Source: Fimbriimonadaceae bacterium (GTDB taxonomy: Bacteria; Armatimonadota; Fimbriimonadia; Fimbriimonadales; Fimbriimonadaceae). Taken from it: a stretch of 37,349 nucleotides of DNA. Each line of letters begins with the position of its first letter. The first letter of the stretch is position 1. This document shows, in pieces, positions 29,778-37,349 of the stretch. The notes beneath the pieces are model-generated. The model was given only the letters and a program-made list of their open reading frames with translations, ran no database searches and was not told the DNA's origin. The DNA is taken from contig JANJUB010000106.1 of assembly GCA_024710805.1 (NCBI GenBank), positions 1-37,349 on the forward strand. The letters run 5' to 3'. The translations under genes were made by a program, and so were the position numbers.

Positions 29778-31673
29778 ATGAGACTCGCCACCGGCATGGT
29801 TCTGGCGCTCGCGGTCACGATGGCCGCCGCCGAAGTCAAACTCGCTTCCCCGTTCTCGTCGAACATGGTCCTGCAGCGGCAGACCGAGGTGACGATTTGG
29901 GGTACGGCCGACCCCGGTGAGCAGGTCACCCTGCGAGCCACCTGGGGCGCCAACGGCAAAGCCACCGCCGACGACAAGGGTCACTGGCGCGTGAAGCTGA
30001 AGACTGGCCCCGCCGGCGGGCCCCACGAGTTGAGCGTCAGCGGGTCCAACTCCCTCTATCTGCGGAACATCTTGCTGGGCGAAGTGTGGGTGTGCTCGGG
30101 CCAATCGAACATGGAGTGGCCGCTGAACATCGTCGAGAACGGTCCCGCCGAAGTCGCCGCCGCCAACCACCCGAATCTGCGCTTCTTGACCGTGCCCCAT
30201 CGCATGGCCGATCAGCCGGAGACATCGTTCGCGGGCAGCTGGTTCGTGTGTCAGCCTGAGACCGCGCGGGGATTCTCCGCTACCGCTTACTACTTCGGTC
30301 TCGCGCTGCAGCGCGAGTTAGGCGTGCCCGTTGGCTTGATCCAGACCGCGGTCGGGGGAACTGAGGCCGAGCTTTGGACCAGCGAGGCAACCTTGCGATC
30401 CATGCCTGACCTAGCGGCCAGATTCGATGCTGTTCGTCAACGCTACCAAGAGGCACAAGACGCCGCAACCGAGCGTCGAAAGCGCCTCGCCGCCGATCCA
30501 GGGACAGGCAAATGGTCAGCCGACGAGATGGACGATCGCGATTGGCCCCGGATCACCGAGCCCGGCCTATGGCGCGAGGGCGACCTCGCCGACCTCGACG
30601 GCACCGTCTGGTACCGAGCGCGCCTGCTGCTGACCGACAGTCAAGCCAAAGAAGGTGGCACGTTGCGGCTTGGTCAAATCGACGATGAGAACGAGGTATG
30701 GATCAACGGCAAACCTGTCGGCAAGACCGCCGGAGCCAACCAAGAGCGGGCTTACGTGATCAAGCCGGAGGTCCTTCGCGAAGGGTTCAACACCGTGGCC
30801 ATACGCGTCACCGACATCGGAGGCGAGGCCGGCTTCCGCAACCCGAGCTCCATCGGCTTCTTCCCCAAGGAAGGATCGATTCCGCTGACGAACTGGCGCT
30901 ACCGGATCGGCGTGAAGACGAACGATCTGCCCGTTCCGTTCGGCGCACCCCGGCCCGGGGCAAGCCTGTACAACGGCATGATTGCGCCGCTGGTGCCCTA
31001 CACGATCAAGGGCGCGATCTGGTACCAGGGTGAGTCCAACGTCTCGCGCGCCGAGCAGTATCGCACCCTCTTCCCGGCGATGATCGGTGACTGGCGCAAG
31101 GCATGGGGCATGGAGATTCCATTCTATTTTGTACAGATTTCACCCTTTGAATATGGCCAGAATCACGCAAGCGCCGAGCTTCGCGAGGCTCAACTGGACA
31201 CGTACCGCACGGTGCCGATGACCGGCATGGCCGTCACCGCGGACATCGTTCCCAACCTGCGCGACATCCACCCAACGCTCAAACAGCCGGTGGGCGAGCG
31301 GCTAGCGAGGTGGGCGCTGGTGAACCAGTACGGCCGGAAGGACATCGTGCCCTCGGGACCGCTCTATAAGAGCGCGAAGCGAGATGGCAAGACCATGCGC
31401 GTGGAGTTCGACTTCGGTGCAGGGCTGACCGTAAAGGGCGACTCGATTTTCGGACTGGAGATCGCGGGCGAGGATCTAAAGTTCGTGGCCGCGCAGGGCA
31501 AGATCGAGGGGTCGACGCTGGTGGTTTGGGCGGATGGAGTCGAGAAGCCGGCGGCGGTTCGGCTCGGCTGGAAGGATGCGGTGCTGATGAACCTATTCAA
31601 CGGGGCCGGCCTTCCGGCTTCACCGTTCCGTACGGACTCGGCTCCGCGGCTGACCGCAGGCGTGAAGTGGTGA
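29778..31673 (+). CDS. secreted sialate O-acetylesterase-like SGNH hydrolase
   Basis: 631 residues with a signal peptide (LATGMVLALAVTMAAAE). The fold opens with SPFSSNMVLQRQTEVTIWG and WRVKL, then the nucleophile block GEVWVCSGQSNMEWPL with S110, then AVGGTEAELWTS. A jelly-roll insert of about 130 residues (TVWYRARLLLTDSQ, DENEVWINGKPVG) interrupts the catalytic domain, as is common in this family. Then IKGAIWYQGESNVSRAEQY, and the acid-base pair in DIHPTLKQPVGERLA. Members remove O-acetyl groups from sialic acids or other sugars; the real substrate could be an acetylated polysaccharide. Single gene with its own promoter box. Confidence 0.9.
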   Translation: MRLATGMVLALAVTMAAAEVKLASPFSSNMVLQRQTEVTIWGTADPGEQVTLRATWGANGKATADDKGHWRVKLKTGPAGGPHELSVSGSNSLYLRNILLGEVWVCSGQSNMEWPLNIVENGPAEVAAANHPNLRFLTVPHRMADQPETSFAGSWFVCQPETARGFSATAYYFGLALQRELGVPVGLIQTAVGGTEAELWTSEATLRSMPDLAARFDAVRQRYQEAQDAATERRKRLAADPGTGKWSADEMDDRDWPRITEPGLWREGDLADLDGTVWYRARLLLTDSQAKEGGTLRLGQIDDENEVWINGKPVGKTAGANQERAYVIKPEVLREGFNTVAIRVTDIGGEAGFRNPSSIGFFPKEGSIPLTNWRYRIGVKTNDLPVPFGAPRPGASLYNGMIAPLVPYTIKGAIWYQGESNVSRAEQYRTLFPAMIGDWRKAWGMEIPFYFVQISPFEYGQNHASAELREAQLDTYRTVPMTGMAVTADIVPNLRDIHPTLKQPVGERLARWALVNQYGRKDIVPSGPLYKSAKRDGKTMRVEFDFGAGLTVKGDSIFGLEIAGEDLKFVAAQGKIEGSTLVVWADGVEKPAAVRLGWKDAVLMNLFNGAGLPASPFRTDSAPRLTAGVKW

Positions 31674-31705
31674 TCAGCTAGCCTCGATCACCAGCCACGC
31701 AAAGC

Positions 31706-32383
31706 CTAGGGTCTCGCGACCGTAACGCAAATACGCCTCGAACCACCGATCGCTGTAACGACGAACTCTTCTGCGTCGGGGTCGGTGGGGTTATCGGCCA
31801 GCCATGCGAGGATCGTGCTCCGGTAGAGCCCCTCGTAGTGATCCCATTCCGTGGTGGTCGAAGTCGTGAGATACGCGATCCGCGGGACCCTCTCGCACAA
31901 GTTGGTTAGGTGCGGAAGCTCGTCGGGGGTCGCACCCAGCACGTCGAGATACGCGGGGTCCGGGTCGCGCTGCCAGTATCCATCGCCGACAAGTGCGCGA
32001 CCTCCGGACTTCAGCACCCGATCGATCTCATGCAGTCCCGCCGCCAGACCACCCAGAGCGTGGCTGGATCCTATCAGAAGGACCGTGTCAAAGATCCCGT
32101 TGGCCACGAGCTCGGTGTCGTAGTCGCAGTCCATCCACTTTACGCGTGGACCCAAGGCGCGGCCCCGCTCGACGAACTCGGGATTGGGTTCGAACGCAAC
32201 GACCTCCGCGCCCACCTCCACCGCAAGGGCCGCCCAGCCGCCGAAGCCGGCCCCGATATCGAGAACCCGTGCACCCGGGCGAACCCCCGCCACTCGAAGC
32301 AACTCATGAGCGCGGTCGGAGGCAATCGGTACCGCGAACTCGTGCCGGGCATGGGCGATGGTGGAGAATCGGCGGCGATCCAT
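31706..32383 (-). CDS. class I SAM-dependent methyltransferase
   Basis: 225 residues. SAM-binding motif I is VLDIGAGFGGWAALAVE, followed by the acidic end of strand 2 (EVVAFEPNPEF), DTVLLIGSSHALGG and LKSGGRALVGDGYW. The last is the post-III motif, with aromatic residues where the substrate would sit. The overall pattern is of a small-molecule methyltransferase of the UbiE/Methyltransf_11 type; substrate unknown. The ATG at 32383 lacks both a clear ribosome binding site and a TANNNT box nearby. It converges with the esterase gene and diverges from cysS. Confidence 0.87.
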   Translation of the reverse strand: MDRRRFSTIAHARHEFAVPIASDRAHELLRVAGVRPGARVLDIGAGFGGWAALAVEVGAEVVAFEPNPEFVERGRALGPRVKWMDCDYDTELVANGIFDTVLLIGSSHALGGLAAGLHEIDRVLKSGGRALVGDGYWQRDPDPAYLDVLGATPDELPHLTNLCERVPRIAYLTTSTTTEWDHYEGLYRSTILAWLADNPTDPDAEEFVVTAIGGSRRICVTVARP

Positions 32384-32452
32384 CAGAGAGCAGACGGTGG
32401 GCCGAACCCAATCGCGCGGGATACTTTCCCAAGCGTGGTAAGCCCCGCCCGG

Positions 32453-32458
32453 TATCCT
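32453..32458 (+). promoter_or_regulatory. -10 box (TATCCT) for cysS
   Basis: TATCCT lies eight bases before the ATG at 32467, in the 83-base divergent region with the methyltransferase gene. This suggests a leaderless cysS message. Confidence 0.5.
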
Positions 32459-32466
32459 ACAGAAGT

Positions 32467-33963
32467 ATGAGCCACCGTTCGTTCCGACTCTACGATACGA
32501 TGACCCGCCAGGTCAAAGAACTGGTGCCGGCAACTCCCGGGCACCTCAAGTTCTATTCGTGCGGACCCACGGTGTACAGCTACGCCCACATCGGCAACTT
32601 CCGCACGTTCTTGACCGCCGACCTCATCGTCCGAACGGCTGAAGCGCTGGGCTGGAAGGTCGACTACGTGAGCAACATTACCGACGTTGGCCACCTCACG
32701 AGCGACGACCAAGACGGCGGCGAGGACCGCATGGAGAAGGGGCTCAAGTCCAAAGAGGGCGAGCGCTTTGCCAACGTCTGGGACCTGGCCGAGTTTTATG
32801 CGGACTGCTTCAAAGATGACTGGGATCGGCTCAACCTTCGCCGCCCTTTGGTGTGGCCCAAAGCCACCCAACACATGCGCGAGCAGATCGCAGCCGCCGA
32901 AAAGCTGATCGAAACCGGACACGCCTACGAAACCCCGACGGGCGTCTACTATCGGGTGGGCAGCTTCGCGGGCTATGGAAAGCTAAGCGGGAACACCGAT
33001 CGAGAGGAGTTGATCACCGGGGCGCGAGACGTAGTTCGGGATGACAACAAGGAGCACCCCGCCGACTTCGCCCTTTGGAAGAAGGATGAGAAGCATCTGA
33101 TGCAGTGGTATTCGCCTTGGGGCTGGGGCTTTCCGGGTTGGCATCTCGAGTGCTCGGTCATGGCAATGGCTTACCTCGGCGAGACGCTGGACCTGCACGC
33201 TGGCGGAGAGGACCTCATCTTCCCTCACCACGAGTGCGAGATCGCCCAGAGCGAAGCCCTGACCGGAAAGCCGTTTGCCCGGCACTGGATTCACACGCGC
33301 TTCCTGCAGGTGGATGGCCAGAAGATGTCGAAGTCCCTCGGCAACTTTTTTACCGTGCGCGACCTCGTCGATGGCAAGGGTGCCGACCCGCTAGCGGTTC
33401 GCTATGCCCTCATCTCACAAAACTACGGCGTACCGCACAACTTCACGATGGACCTGCTGCGCGACGCCACCCAGAAGATCGAGCGGTATCGCCAGTGCGA
33501 TGAGAAGGCCCGCAAGGCGATCAACCAACCGGGGGAAGCCAACGCCGCGGCCGACGTCTTTGTCGAGAGCCTGCGCGATCTCTACGACGAGGTGCTCGAT
33601 GCGATGTGCGACAACCTGAACACCTCGGTTGCGCTCGCGAAGGCGCTGGAGGGAACTCGCGTCATCTTGCGCGAGTCAAGCCTCGACTTGCCCATGGCGG
33701 AGGCGGCTCTACAGTTCCTGGGTGACATCAATTACCTCCTTGGCATCGTAAGTTCGGATCGTAACGTGCCGAGTGCCAGCGACACTACTTCCTCCGTACC
33801 GGAAGCTTGGATTGAGCAGAAGATCCAGGAGCGAGCCGAAGCGAAGGCCGCCAAGGACTTTTCCAGGGCGGATCAGGTGCGCGATGAACTTGCCGCACTG
33901 GGCATAGAACTAAGAGATACGCCTGAGGGAACAACTTGGAAACATCGCGCAACCATTCTGTAA
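32467..33963 (+). CDS. cysS: cysteine-tRNA ligase
   Basis: 498 residues, slightly longer than the E. coli enzyme. The HIGH motif is HIGN (41-44) in [16 protein letters not shown], and the KMSKS loop is at 286-290. The zinc site is complete: C32, C229 in [16 protein letters not shown]254 and E258 in [14 protein letters not shown], with the same spacing as in E. coli (C209, H234, E238). The C-terminal anticodon-binding part ends [20 protein letters not shown] and [21 protein letters not shown]. The ATG at 32467 is the correct start; the frame is open far upstream, but that region is antisense to the methyltransferase. Confidence 0.97.
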   Translation: MSHRSFRLYDTMTRQVKELVPATPGHLKFYSCGPTVYSYAHIGNFRTFLTADLIVRTAEALGWKVDYVSNITDVGHLTSDDQDGGEDRMEKGLKSKEGERFANVWDLAEFYADCFKDDWDRLNLRRPLVWPKATQHMREQIAAAEKLIETGHAYETPTGVYYRVGSFAGYGKLSGNTDREELITGARDVVRDDNKEHPADFALWKKDEKHLMQWYSPWGWGFPGWHLECSVMAMAYLGETLDLHAGGEDLIFPHHECEIAQSEALTGKPFARHWIHTRFLQVDGQKMSKSLGNFFTVRDLVDGKGADPLAVRYALISQNYGVPHNFTMDLLRDATQKIERYRQCDEKARKAINQPGEANAAADVFVESLRDLYDEVLDAMCDNLNTSVALAKALEGTRVILRESSLDLPMAEAALQFLGDINYLLGIVSSDRNVPSASDTTSSVPEAWIEQKIQERAEAKAAKDFSRADQVRDELAALGIELRDTPEGTTWKHRATIL

Positions 33964-34040
33964 TGTTGAGAATCGTGCTGGTGTTTTACAGTCTTTGCTG
34001 GTTTTTGCGCTAGGATGGGCAATTCTGTAGTGATCGCTGA

Positions 34041-34057
34041 ATCGTTTTCATAACGAT
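34041..34057. promoter_or_regulatory. inverted repeat before the LuxR-type regulator
   Basis: ATCGTT and AACGAT form a perfect 6-bp inverted repeat spaced by five bases, just where a -35 element for the box at 34062 would lie. The 111-base gap holding it is less GC-rich than its surroundings. It may be an operator for the regulator itself. Confidence 0.45.
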
Positions 34058-34061
34058 CATG

Positions 34062-34067
34062 TAACAT
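34062..34067 (+). promoter_or_regulatory. -10 box (TAACAT) for the LuxR-type regulator
   Basis: TAACAT lies seven bases before the ATG at 34075; leaderless arrangement. Confidence 0.45.
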
Positions 34068-34074
34068 CATTAGT

Positions 34075-34704
34075 ATGAGAGTAGCCGTCGTTTGCAAGGA
34101 CACGTTAATCCGCGAGGCCGTTTCTAGCCTGCTGACCCATGAAGGACCCTTTTCGGTGACGGCTGGCGGGGACTCCGTCAGTGTCGCCATGCGGTCCGTT
34201 GGTACCGACGCCCGTTCCGTACTCGTGGTCATCGCCGGCGGGCTCTCCATCGAGGACTGGGTGGAGCTTGGCGAAGCCAAGGCACTGAATCAAATTCAGA
34301 TCGTGCTTGTTGTTGATTCCACCAGCAACTCGACGGCCTATCGCATCGCCGATGCGGTTGTCCGGGAAGCAGACGGAAGCGTCAACCTCATCAACGCAGT
34401 CAAGCGCTTTATTGATACCGTCAACCCCGGGGAGCGACCGTTGCAAGCGATGCAGGCGGGAACGCATCCGCTGATCGTGGCTGAGAGCATTCACCAGACC
34501 TACGGCGGCCGCCGACTGACTCGCCGAGAGTTGGAAGTTGCGCAGTTGGTTGCGCAAGGTATGGCGAATCGCCGCATCTCCCAGGTGCTCGACCTGCAAG
34601 AGCAGAGTGTCAAGAACCTCGTCAGTTCGATCATGCGGAAGCTGAACTGCGAGAACCGAACCCAGGTCGCGCTGAAGCTTCACGGCACCGCGGCGCCGAA
34701 CTAA
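34075..34704 (+). CDS. LuxR/NarL-type regulator with a degenerate receiver domain
   Basis: 209 residues. The C-terminal helix-turn-helix (about 147-205) is a standard LuxR domain: LTRRELEVAQLVAQGMANRR, then ISQVLDLQEQSVKNLVSSIM. The N-terminal 115 residues have the strand-helix order of a response-regulator receiver (MRVAVVCKDTLIREAVSSLL), but the phosphoacceptor aspartate is missing: the third strand ends VLVVIAGGLS with I53-A54 at that point. Only one acidic residue (D9) remains where a pair normally binds Mg. It is therefore probably not controlled by phosphorylation and may respond to a ligand, a partner, or its own level. The gene is followed three bases later by cdsA. Confidence 0.85.
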   Translation: MRVAVVCKDTLIREAVSSLLTHEGPFSVTAGGDSVSVAMRSVGTDARSVLVVIAGGLSIEDWVELGEAKALNQIQIVLVVDSTSNSTAYRIADAVVREADGSVNLINAVKRFIDTVNPGERPLQAMQAGTHPLIVAESIHQTYGGRRLTRRELEVAQLVAQGMANRRISQVLDLQEQSVKNLVSSIMRKLNCENRTQVALKLHGTAAPN

Positions 34705-34707
34705 GCA

Positions 34708-35388
34708 TTGAAAGCGCGGATCATTACCGCGCTGATCGGGATTCCGATCGTGTTGGGGGCGTGTTTCCACACGTCCCCGTTTCCGTTCCTTGCCTTGCTA
34801 CTCTTGGCGATTGGGCTTACGGCGATCGAAGCTTACGCATTGTTCATCCGACTGTGGGGTAACGGGGCCCGGGCGAAGTTCACCTCGGCTCTAATCACCT
34901 TTTTGTGGGTCGGCGTTCCGCTCGCCTCTTTGAACATCCTCCATTTGGGCAGCTTGCCCAGCGAGCCCGTTGTCGGCCCTTTTCGTTGGGATACGCCCGT
35001 CCTCATCGTGCTTCTACCCCTCTGGGCGGGAGATTCCGCCGCCATCTTTGCCGGCAAAGCCTTCGGAAAGCACCCCTTGGCTCCTTCGATTTCACCCAAG
35101 AAGACATGGGAGGGCGGCATCGCCAACTTCCTCGCTTGCATTCTTACCGCATATGGAGTTGGACAGTGGATTGGACTGCCGGTCATCCATTCCCTCGCGA
35201 TAGGAGCCTCCACGGGCATCCTGGGCCAGGTGGGCGACCTCTTCGAGAGCTGGCTCAAGCGAAAGGCTGGGGTTAAGGACTCGGGAACGATCTTGCCGGG
35301 GCACGGTGGATTCCTCGACCGCCTGGACTCCTTGCTCTTCACGGCGATCCCCGCCGTCCTGATTACGATTCACGGGCTCTCTAGGTAA
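34708..35388 (+). CDS. cdsA: phosphatidate cytidylyltransferase (CDP-diglyceride synthase)
   Basis: 226 residues, somewhat short for the family, with about six to seven membrane segments. It makes CDP-diacylglycerol from phosphatidic acid and CTP. The family signature near the C-terminus is perfect: S-x-L-K-R in SWLKRKAGVKDSG, followed by PGHGGFLDRLDS. The conserved LAPSISPKKTWEGGIAN block is also present. The start is TTG at 34708, three bases after the regulator's stop, so it is probably co-transcribed with it. No good ribosome binding site is seen, which fits coupling. The short length reflects fewer N-terminal helices. Confidence 0.94.
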   Translation: MKARIITALIGIPIVLGACFHTSPFPFLALLLLAIGLTAIEAYALFIRLWGNGARAKFTSALITFLWVGVPLASLNILHLGSLPSEPVVGPFRWDTPVLIVLLPLWAGDSAAIFAGKAFGKHPLAPSISPKKTWEGGIANFLACILTAYGVGQWIGLPVIHSLAIGASTGILGQVGDLFESWLKRKAGVKDSGTILPGHGGFLDRLDSLLFTAIPAVLITIHGLSR

Positions 35389-35391
35389 CCT
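35386..35391 (+). promoter_or_regulatory. -10 box (TAACCT) for the ABC ATPase gene
   Basis: TAACCT lies six bases before the ATG at 35398 and begins with the TAA stop codon of cdsA. Another case of stop codon and -10 box sharing bases; a weak sequence alone, supported mainly by the pattern. Confidence 0.35.
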
Positions 35392-35397
35392 GCGGCG

Positions 35398-36378
35398 ATG
35401 CTCGCGGTCGAAGCCAAGGCGCTCACGAAGACCTTCACCACGCTCAAGAAAGAGCCCGGGATCATGGGCTCGGTGAAGAGCCTCTTCTCGCGAGCGCGAA
35501 ACGAAGTCCACGCCGTAAAAAGCGTTTCCATGAGCATTGAACGGGGCGAGTTGGTGGGATTTCTCGGCCCGAACGGTGCCGGCAAGACGACGACGTTGAA
35601 GATGCTCACCGGCATCCTCAATCCGACATCCGGCTTCGCCGAGGTTCTCGGCTACACGCCGTTCGACCGTAAGCCGGAAATGCTGCGACGCATCTCCCTA
35701 GTCATGGGCAACAAGAACCAGCTGTGGTGGGATCTGCCCGCCTGGGATAGCTTTGTTGTGTTACGTGAACTGTACGACGTTCCCGCCGACAAGTTCAAGC
35801 AGCGCGTCGATCGGCTCGTCGAAACTTTGGCCATCAGCGACAAGGTGAACACGCAGGTTCGAAAACTAAGCCTCGGTGAGCGGATGAAGTGCGAGCTCGT
35901 CGCCGCCCTCCTCCACGGTCCCGAGGTCGTCTTCCTGGATGAGCCTACCCTCGGACTTGATGTGGTCAGCCAACAAGCGATCCGCGAGTTCTTGAAGCAA
36001 CTCCACCACGACGAGGGCACGACCGTGCTCTTGACCTCACACTACATGCAGGACGTGCAAGCGCTATGCGACCGAGTCATTGTGATCAACCACGGCGAGA
36101 AGATCTTCGACGACTCTCTGGAGGCCCTAGGCAAGACCTTCGGGGATCGCCGCCGCATCGTCCTTCGCTTCCGAGAAACGGTGGAGCCTAGCGCACTGGC
36201 GCGTTACGGGGAGGTCAGCGAGGCTCCGGATAACGGCATCGCGATCGATGTTCCGCGAGAAGATACTCCCGCTGTCGCGGCCGCGGTGCTGCAGCACTTC
36301 CCGGTCGAGGATATCTCGATCGAGGACGTCGACATCGAGGACATCATTCGCCGGCTCTTCACCAACTCCCCCGCGTAA
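35398..36378 (+). CDS. ABC-2 type transporter ATP-binding protein
   Basis: 326 residues. Walker A is GPNGAGKTTTLK (about 57-68). The Q-loop region reads RRISLVMGNKNQLWWDLPA, the signature is KLSLGERMKCELVAAL (the LSGGQ variant with LGERMK seen in ABC-2 exporters), Walker B is VVFLDEPTLGLD and the H-switch is LTSHYM. A C-terminal extension (250-326) ends in the acidic stretch VEDISIEDVDIEDIIRRLF, typical of exporters of the NatA/YbhF-like ABC-2 group. An N-terminal insert (KEPGIMGSVKSLFSRARNE) also fits that group. No membrane partner follows: valS is next on this strand, so the permease is encoded elsewhere. Confidence 0.9.
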   Translation: MLAVEAKALTKTFTTLKKEPGIMGSVKSLFSRARNEVHAVKSVSMSIERGELVGFLGPNGAGKTTTLKMLTGILNPTSGFAEVLGYTPFDRKPEMLRRISLVMGNKNQLWWDLPAWDSFVVLRELYDVPADKFKQRVDRLVETLAISDKVNTQVRKLSLGERMKCELVAALLHGPEVVFLDEPTLGLDVVSQQAIREFLKQLHHDEGTTVLLTSHYMQDVQALCDRVIVINHGEKIFDDSLEALGKTFGDRRRIVLRFRETVEPSALARYGEVSEAPDNGIAIDVPREDTPAVAAAVLQHFPVEDISIEDVDIEDIIRRLFTNSPA

Positions 36379-36379
36379 G

Positions 36380-36395
36380 TGTTTCGCGCGAAACA
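36380..36395. promoter_or_regulatory. perfect 16-bp palindrome resembling a parS site
   Basis: TGTTTCGCGCGAAACA is a perfect palindrome placed just after the ABC gene stop codon and about 55 bases before valS. It matches the ParB-binding consensus TGTTTCACGTGAAACA at 14 of 16 positions, differing only at the two symmetrical inner bases. It also overlaps the expected -35 region of the box at 36407, so a repressor operator is the alternative. Confidence 0.5.
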
Positions 36396-36406
36396 TAGCC
36401 CTGCGG

Positions 36407-36412
36407 TATCCT
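36407..36412 (+). promoter_or_regulatory. -10 box (TATCCT) for valS
   Basis: TATCCT lies 37 bases before the valS ATG, leaving a leader of about 30 bases that contains the ribosome binding site AAAGGGAG (36435-36442). Confidence 0.45.
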
Positions 36413-36449
36413 CTGAGTGACCTTTCAAAACGGGAAAGGGAGCACACAT

Positions 36450-37349
36450 ATGGCAACTGAACTGGCTTCGACTTACGATGCCTCGTCCGTGGAATCGCGG
36501 TGGTACGAGGCTTGGGAACAGGCGGGACTCTTCCGGCCGCAGAATGACGGCAAGCCGCGATTCACGATCGCGATTCCCCCTCCCAACATCACGGGATCGC
36601 TCCACATGGGGCACGCGCTCTGCTATCCCATCCAAGACCTGCTCGGGCGATACCAGCGACTCCGCGGCAAGGATGTCTTGATCCTGCCCGGCACCGACCA
36701 CGCCAGCATTGCCACCCAGAGCGTCGTCGAGAAGATGCTCCGCAAAGAGGGCACGAGCGGTGCCCAGATTGGCCGCGAGAAGTTCCTTGAGCGCGCTTGG
36801 CAGTGGCGTGAGGAGATCGGCGACGCGATCCTCCAGCAGTTCCGGCGGTTCGGTTGCGCTTTCGATTGGGAGCGCACCGTGTTCACGATGGACGAGAGCT
36901 ACATTCGCGCCGTGAACACCGCGTTTATCGACTGGTTCGAGCGCGGTCTCATCTACCGCGGCAAGCGGGTTATCAACTGGGACCCCGTGCTCAAGACCAA
37001 CATCAGTGACATCGAGACCGAGCGGCGCACAGTTAAGGGCAAGCTGTACTACATCAAGTATCCGTTCGCGGACGGCAGCGGCCACGTCACGATCGCCACG
37101 ACCCGACCCGAGACGATGCTCGCCGACGTCGCCGTCGCGGTTCACCCCAGCGACTCCCGCTATCACGGACTCGTTGGCAAGGATCTCATCCTGCCCCTCG
37201 TGAACCGTCCGATTCCGCTGATCGCGGACATCTACCCTGATCCCGAGTTCGGCAGCGGAGCGGTCAAGATCACGCCTGCCCACGACGCCAATGACTTCAC
37301 GGTCGGCCAGCGTCACAAGCTACCGATGCCGGTGGTCATCGACGAAGCC
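36450..37349 (+). CDS. valS: valine-tRNA ligase, N-terminal part (3' end outside window)
   Basis: 300 residues are visible and the frame runs off the right edge. It starts MATELASTYDASSVESRWYE, followed by PRFTIAIPPPNITGSLHMGH, where PPPNITGxLHMGH is the ValRS form of the HIGH motif. Next come LILPGTDHASIATQSVVEKML, the motif distinguishing ValRS from LeuRS and IleRS, and the start of the CP1 editing domain with TIATTRPETMLADVAVAVHP and FGSGAVKITPAHDANDF. It charges tRNA-Val and hydrolyses Thr-tRNA-Val. The ATG at 36450 follows GGGAAAGGGAG with seven bases spacing. Confidence 0.96.
   Translation, partial: MATELASTYDASSVESRWYEAWEQAGLFRPQNDGKPRFTIAIPPPNITGSLHMGHALCYPIQDLLGRYQRLRGKDVLILPGTDHASIATQSVVEKMLRKEGTSGAQIGREKFLERAWQWREEIGDAILQQFRRFGCAFDWERTVFTMDESYIRAVNTAFIDWFERGLIYRGKRVINWDPVLKTNISDIETERRTVKGKLYYIKYPFADGSGHVTIATTRPETMLADVAVAVHPSDSRYHGLVGKDLILPLVNRPIPLIADIYPDPEFGSGAVKITPAHDANDFTVGQRHKLPMPVVIDEA

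Noticed and set aside
36379-36449. T-box leader before valS
   Set aside because: The gap is 71 bases, far too short, and has no T-box sequence or terminator/antiterminator pair.

Overview
The window is about 60% GC, densely coded, and has no rRNA, tRNA, CRISPR array or insertion sequence that I can see. It looks chromosomal. My best guess is a member of the Armatimonadota close to Fimbriimonas. The grounds are pseudopilin-like proteins with an FTLTELL start, a small protein ending in a CPIGG...CPHPGH motif, many carbohydrate genes, and a strong habit of placing a TANNNT -10 box 6-10 bases before the start codon. This is inference from family resemblance, not a search result.

Layout. 1-2.8 kb (+): the C-terminal end of a GH38 alpha-mannosidase, a Phd-VapC toxin-antitoxin pair behind a perfect palindrome, and a gene coding only the C-terminal half of UvrA. 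2.8-5 kb (-): four uncharacterised secreted or membrane proteins, three of them tightly linked. 5-8.5 kb (-): a ribose-type ABC sugar importer (ATPase, permease, binding lipoprotein). 8.5-12.2 kb (-): a small membrane protein, a frameshifted nucleotidyltransferase with its small partner, a Tat-exported TIM-barrel isomerase-like protein, an isochorismatase-like hydrolase and a pseudopilin. 12.2-17.2 kb: a GNAT acetyltransferase and a secreted alpha/beta hydrolase (-), then a secreted protein with twelve D-x-x-G-N-D-x-Y repeats and a THUMP-like methyltransferase (+). 17.2-19.5 kb (-): a BCCP-like protein without the biotin lysine, a degenerate pseudopilin, uppS and nfo in one operon. 19.6-27 kb (+): a KimA-like potassium importer, a STAS-USP fusion, gpsA, then an ECF sigma factor, zinc-finger anti-sigma, RseB-like protein and HtrA protease. 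27-37.3 kb: polA, a sialate O-acetylesterase, a methyltransferase (-), cysS, a LuxR-type regulator with a degenerate receiver, cdsA, an ABC-2 ATPase and the start of valS.

How the genes work together. The clearest functional unit is the sigma / anti-sigma / RseB / HtrA run, which has the gene logic of the proteobacterial envelope-stress operon (algU-mucABD). It sits directly downstream of an ion transporter and a phospholipid-precursor gene. The GH38 enzyme, sugar ABC importer, TIM-barrel isomerase-like protein and acetylesterase suggest scavenging of decorated glycans. Housekeeping genes (polA, cysS, cdsA, uppS, nfo, gpsA, valS) are interspersed.

Most interesting points: apparent leaderless initiation in about thirteen transcription units, several with the -10 box built over the preceding stop codon; a stand-alone half UvrA; a pseudo-BCCP; the STAS-USP fusion behind KimA; the GNDxY repeat protein; a methyltransferase with no ordinary start codon; and a parS-like 16-bp palindrome before valS.
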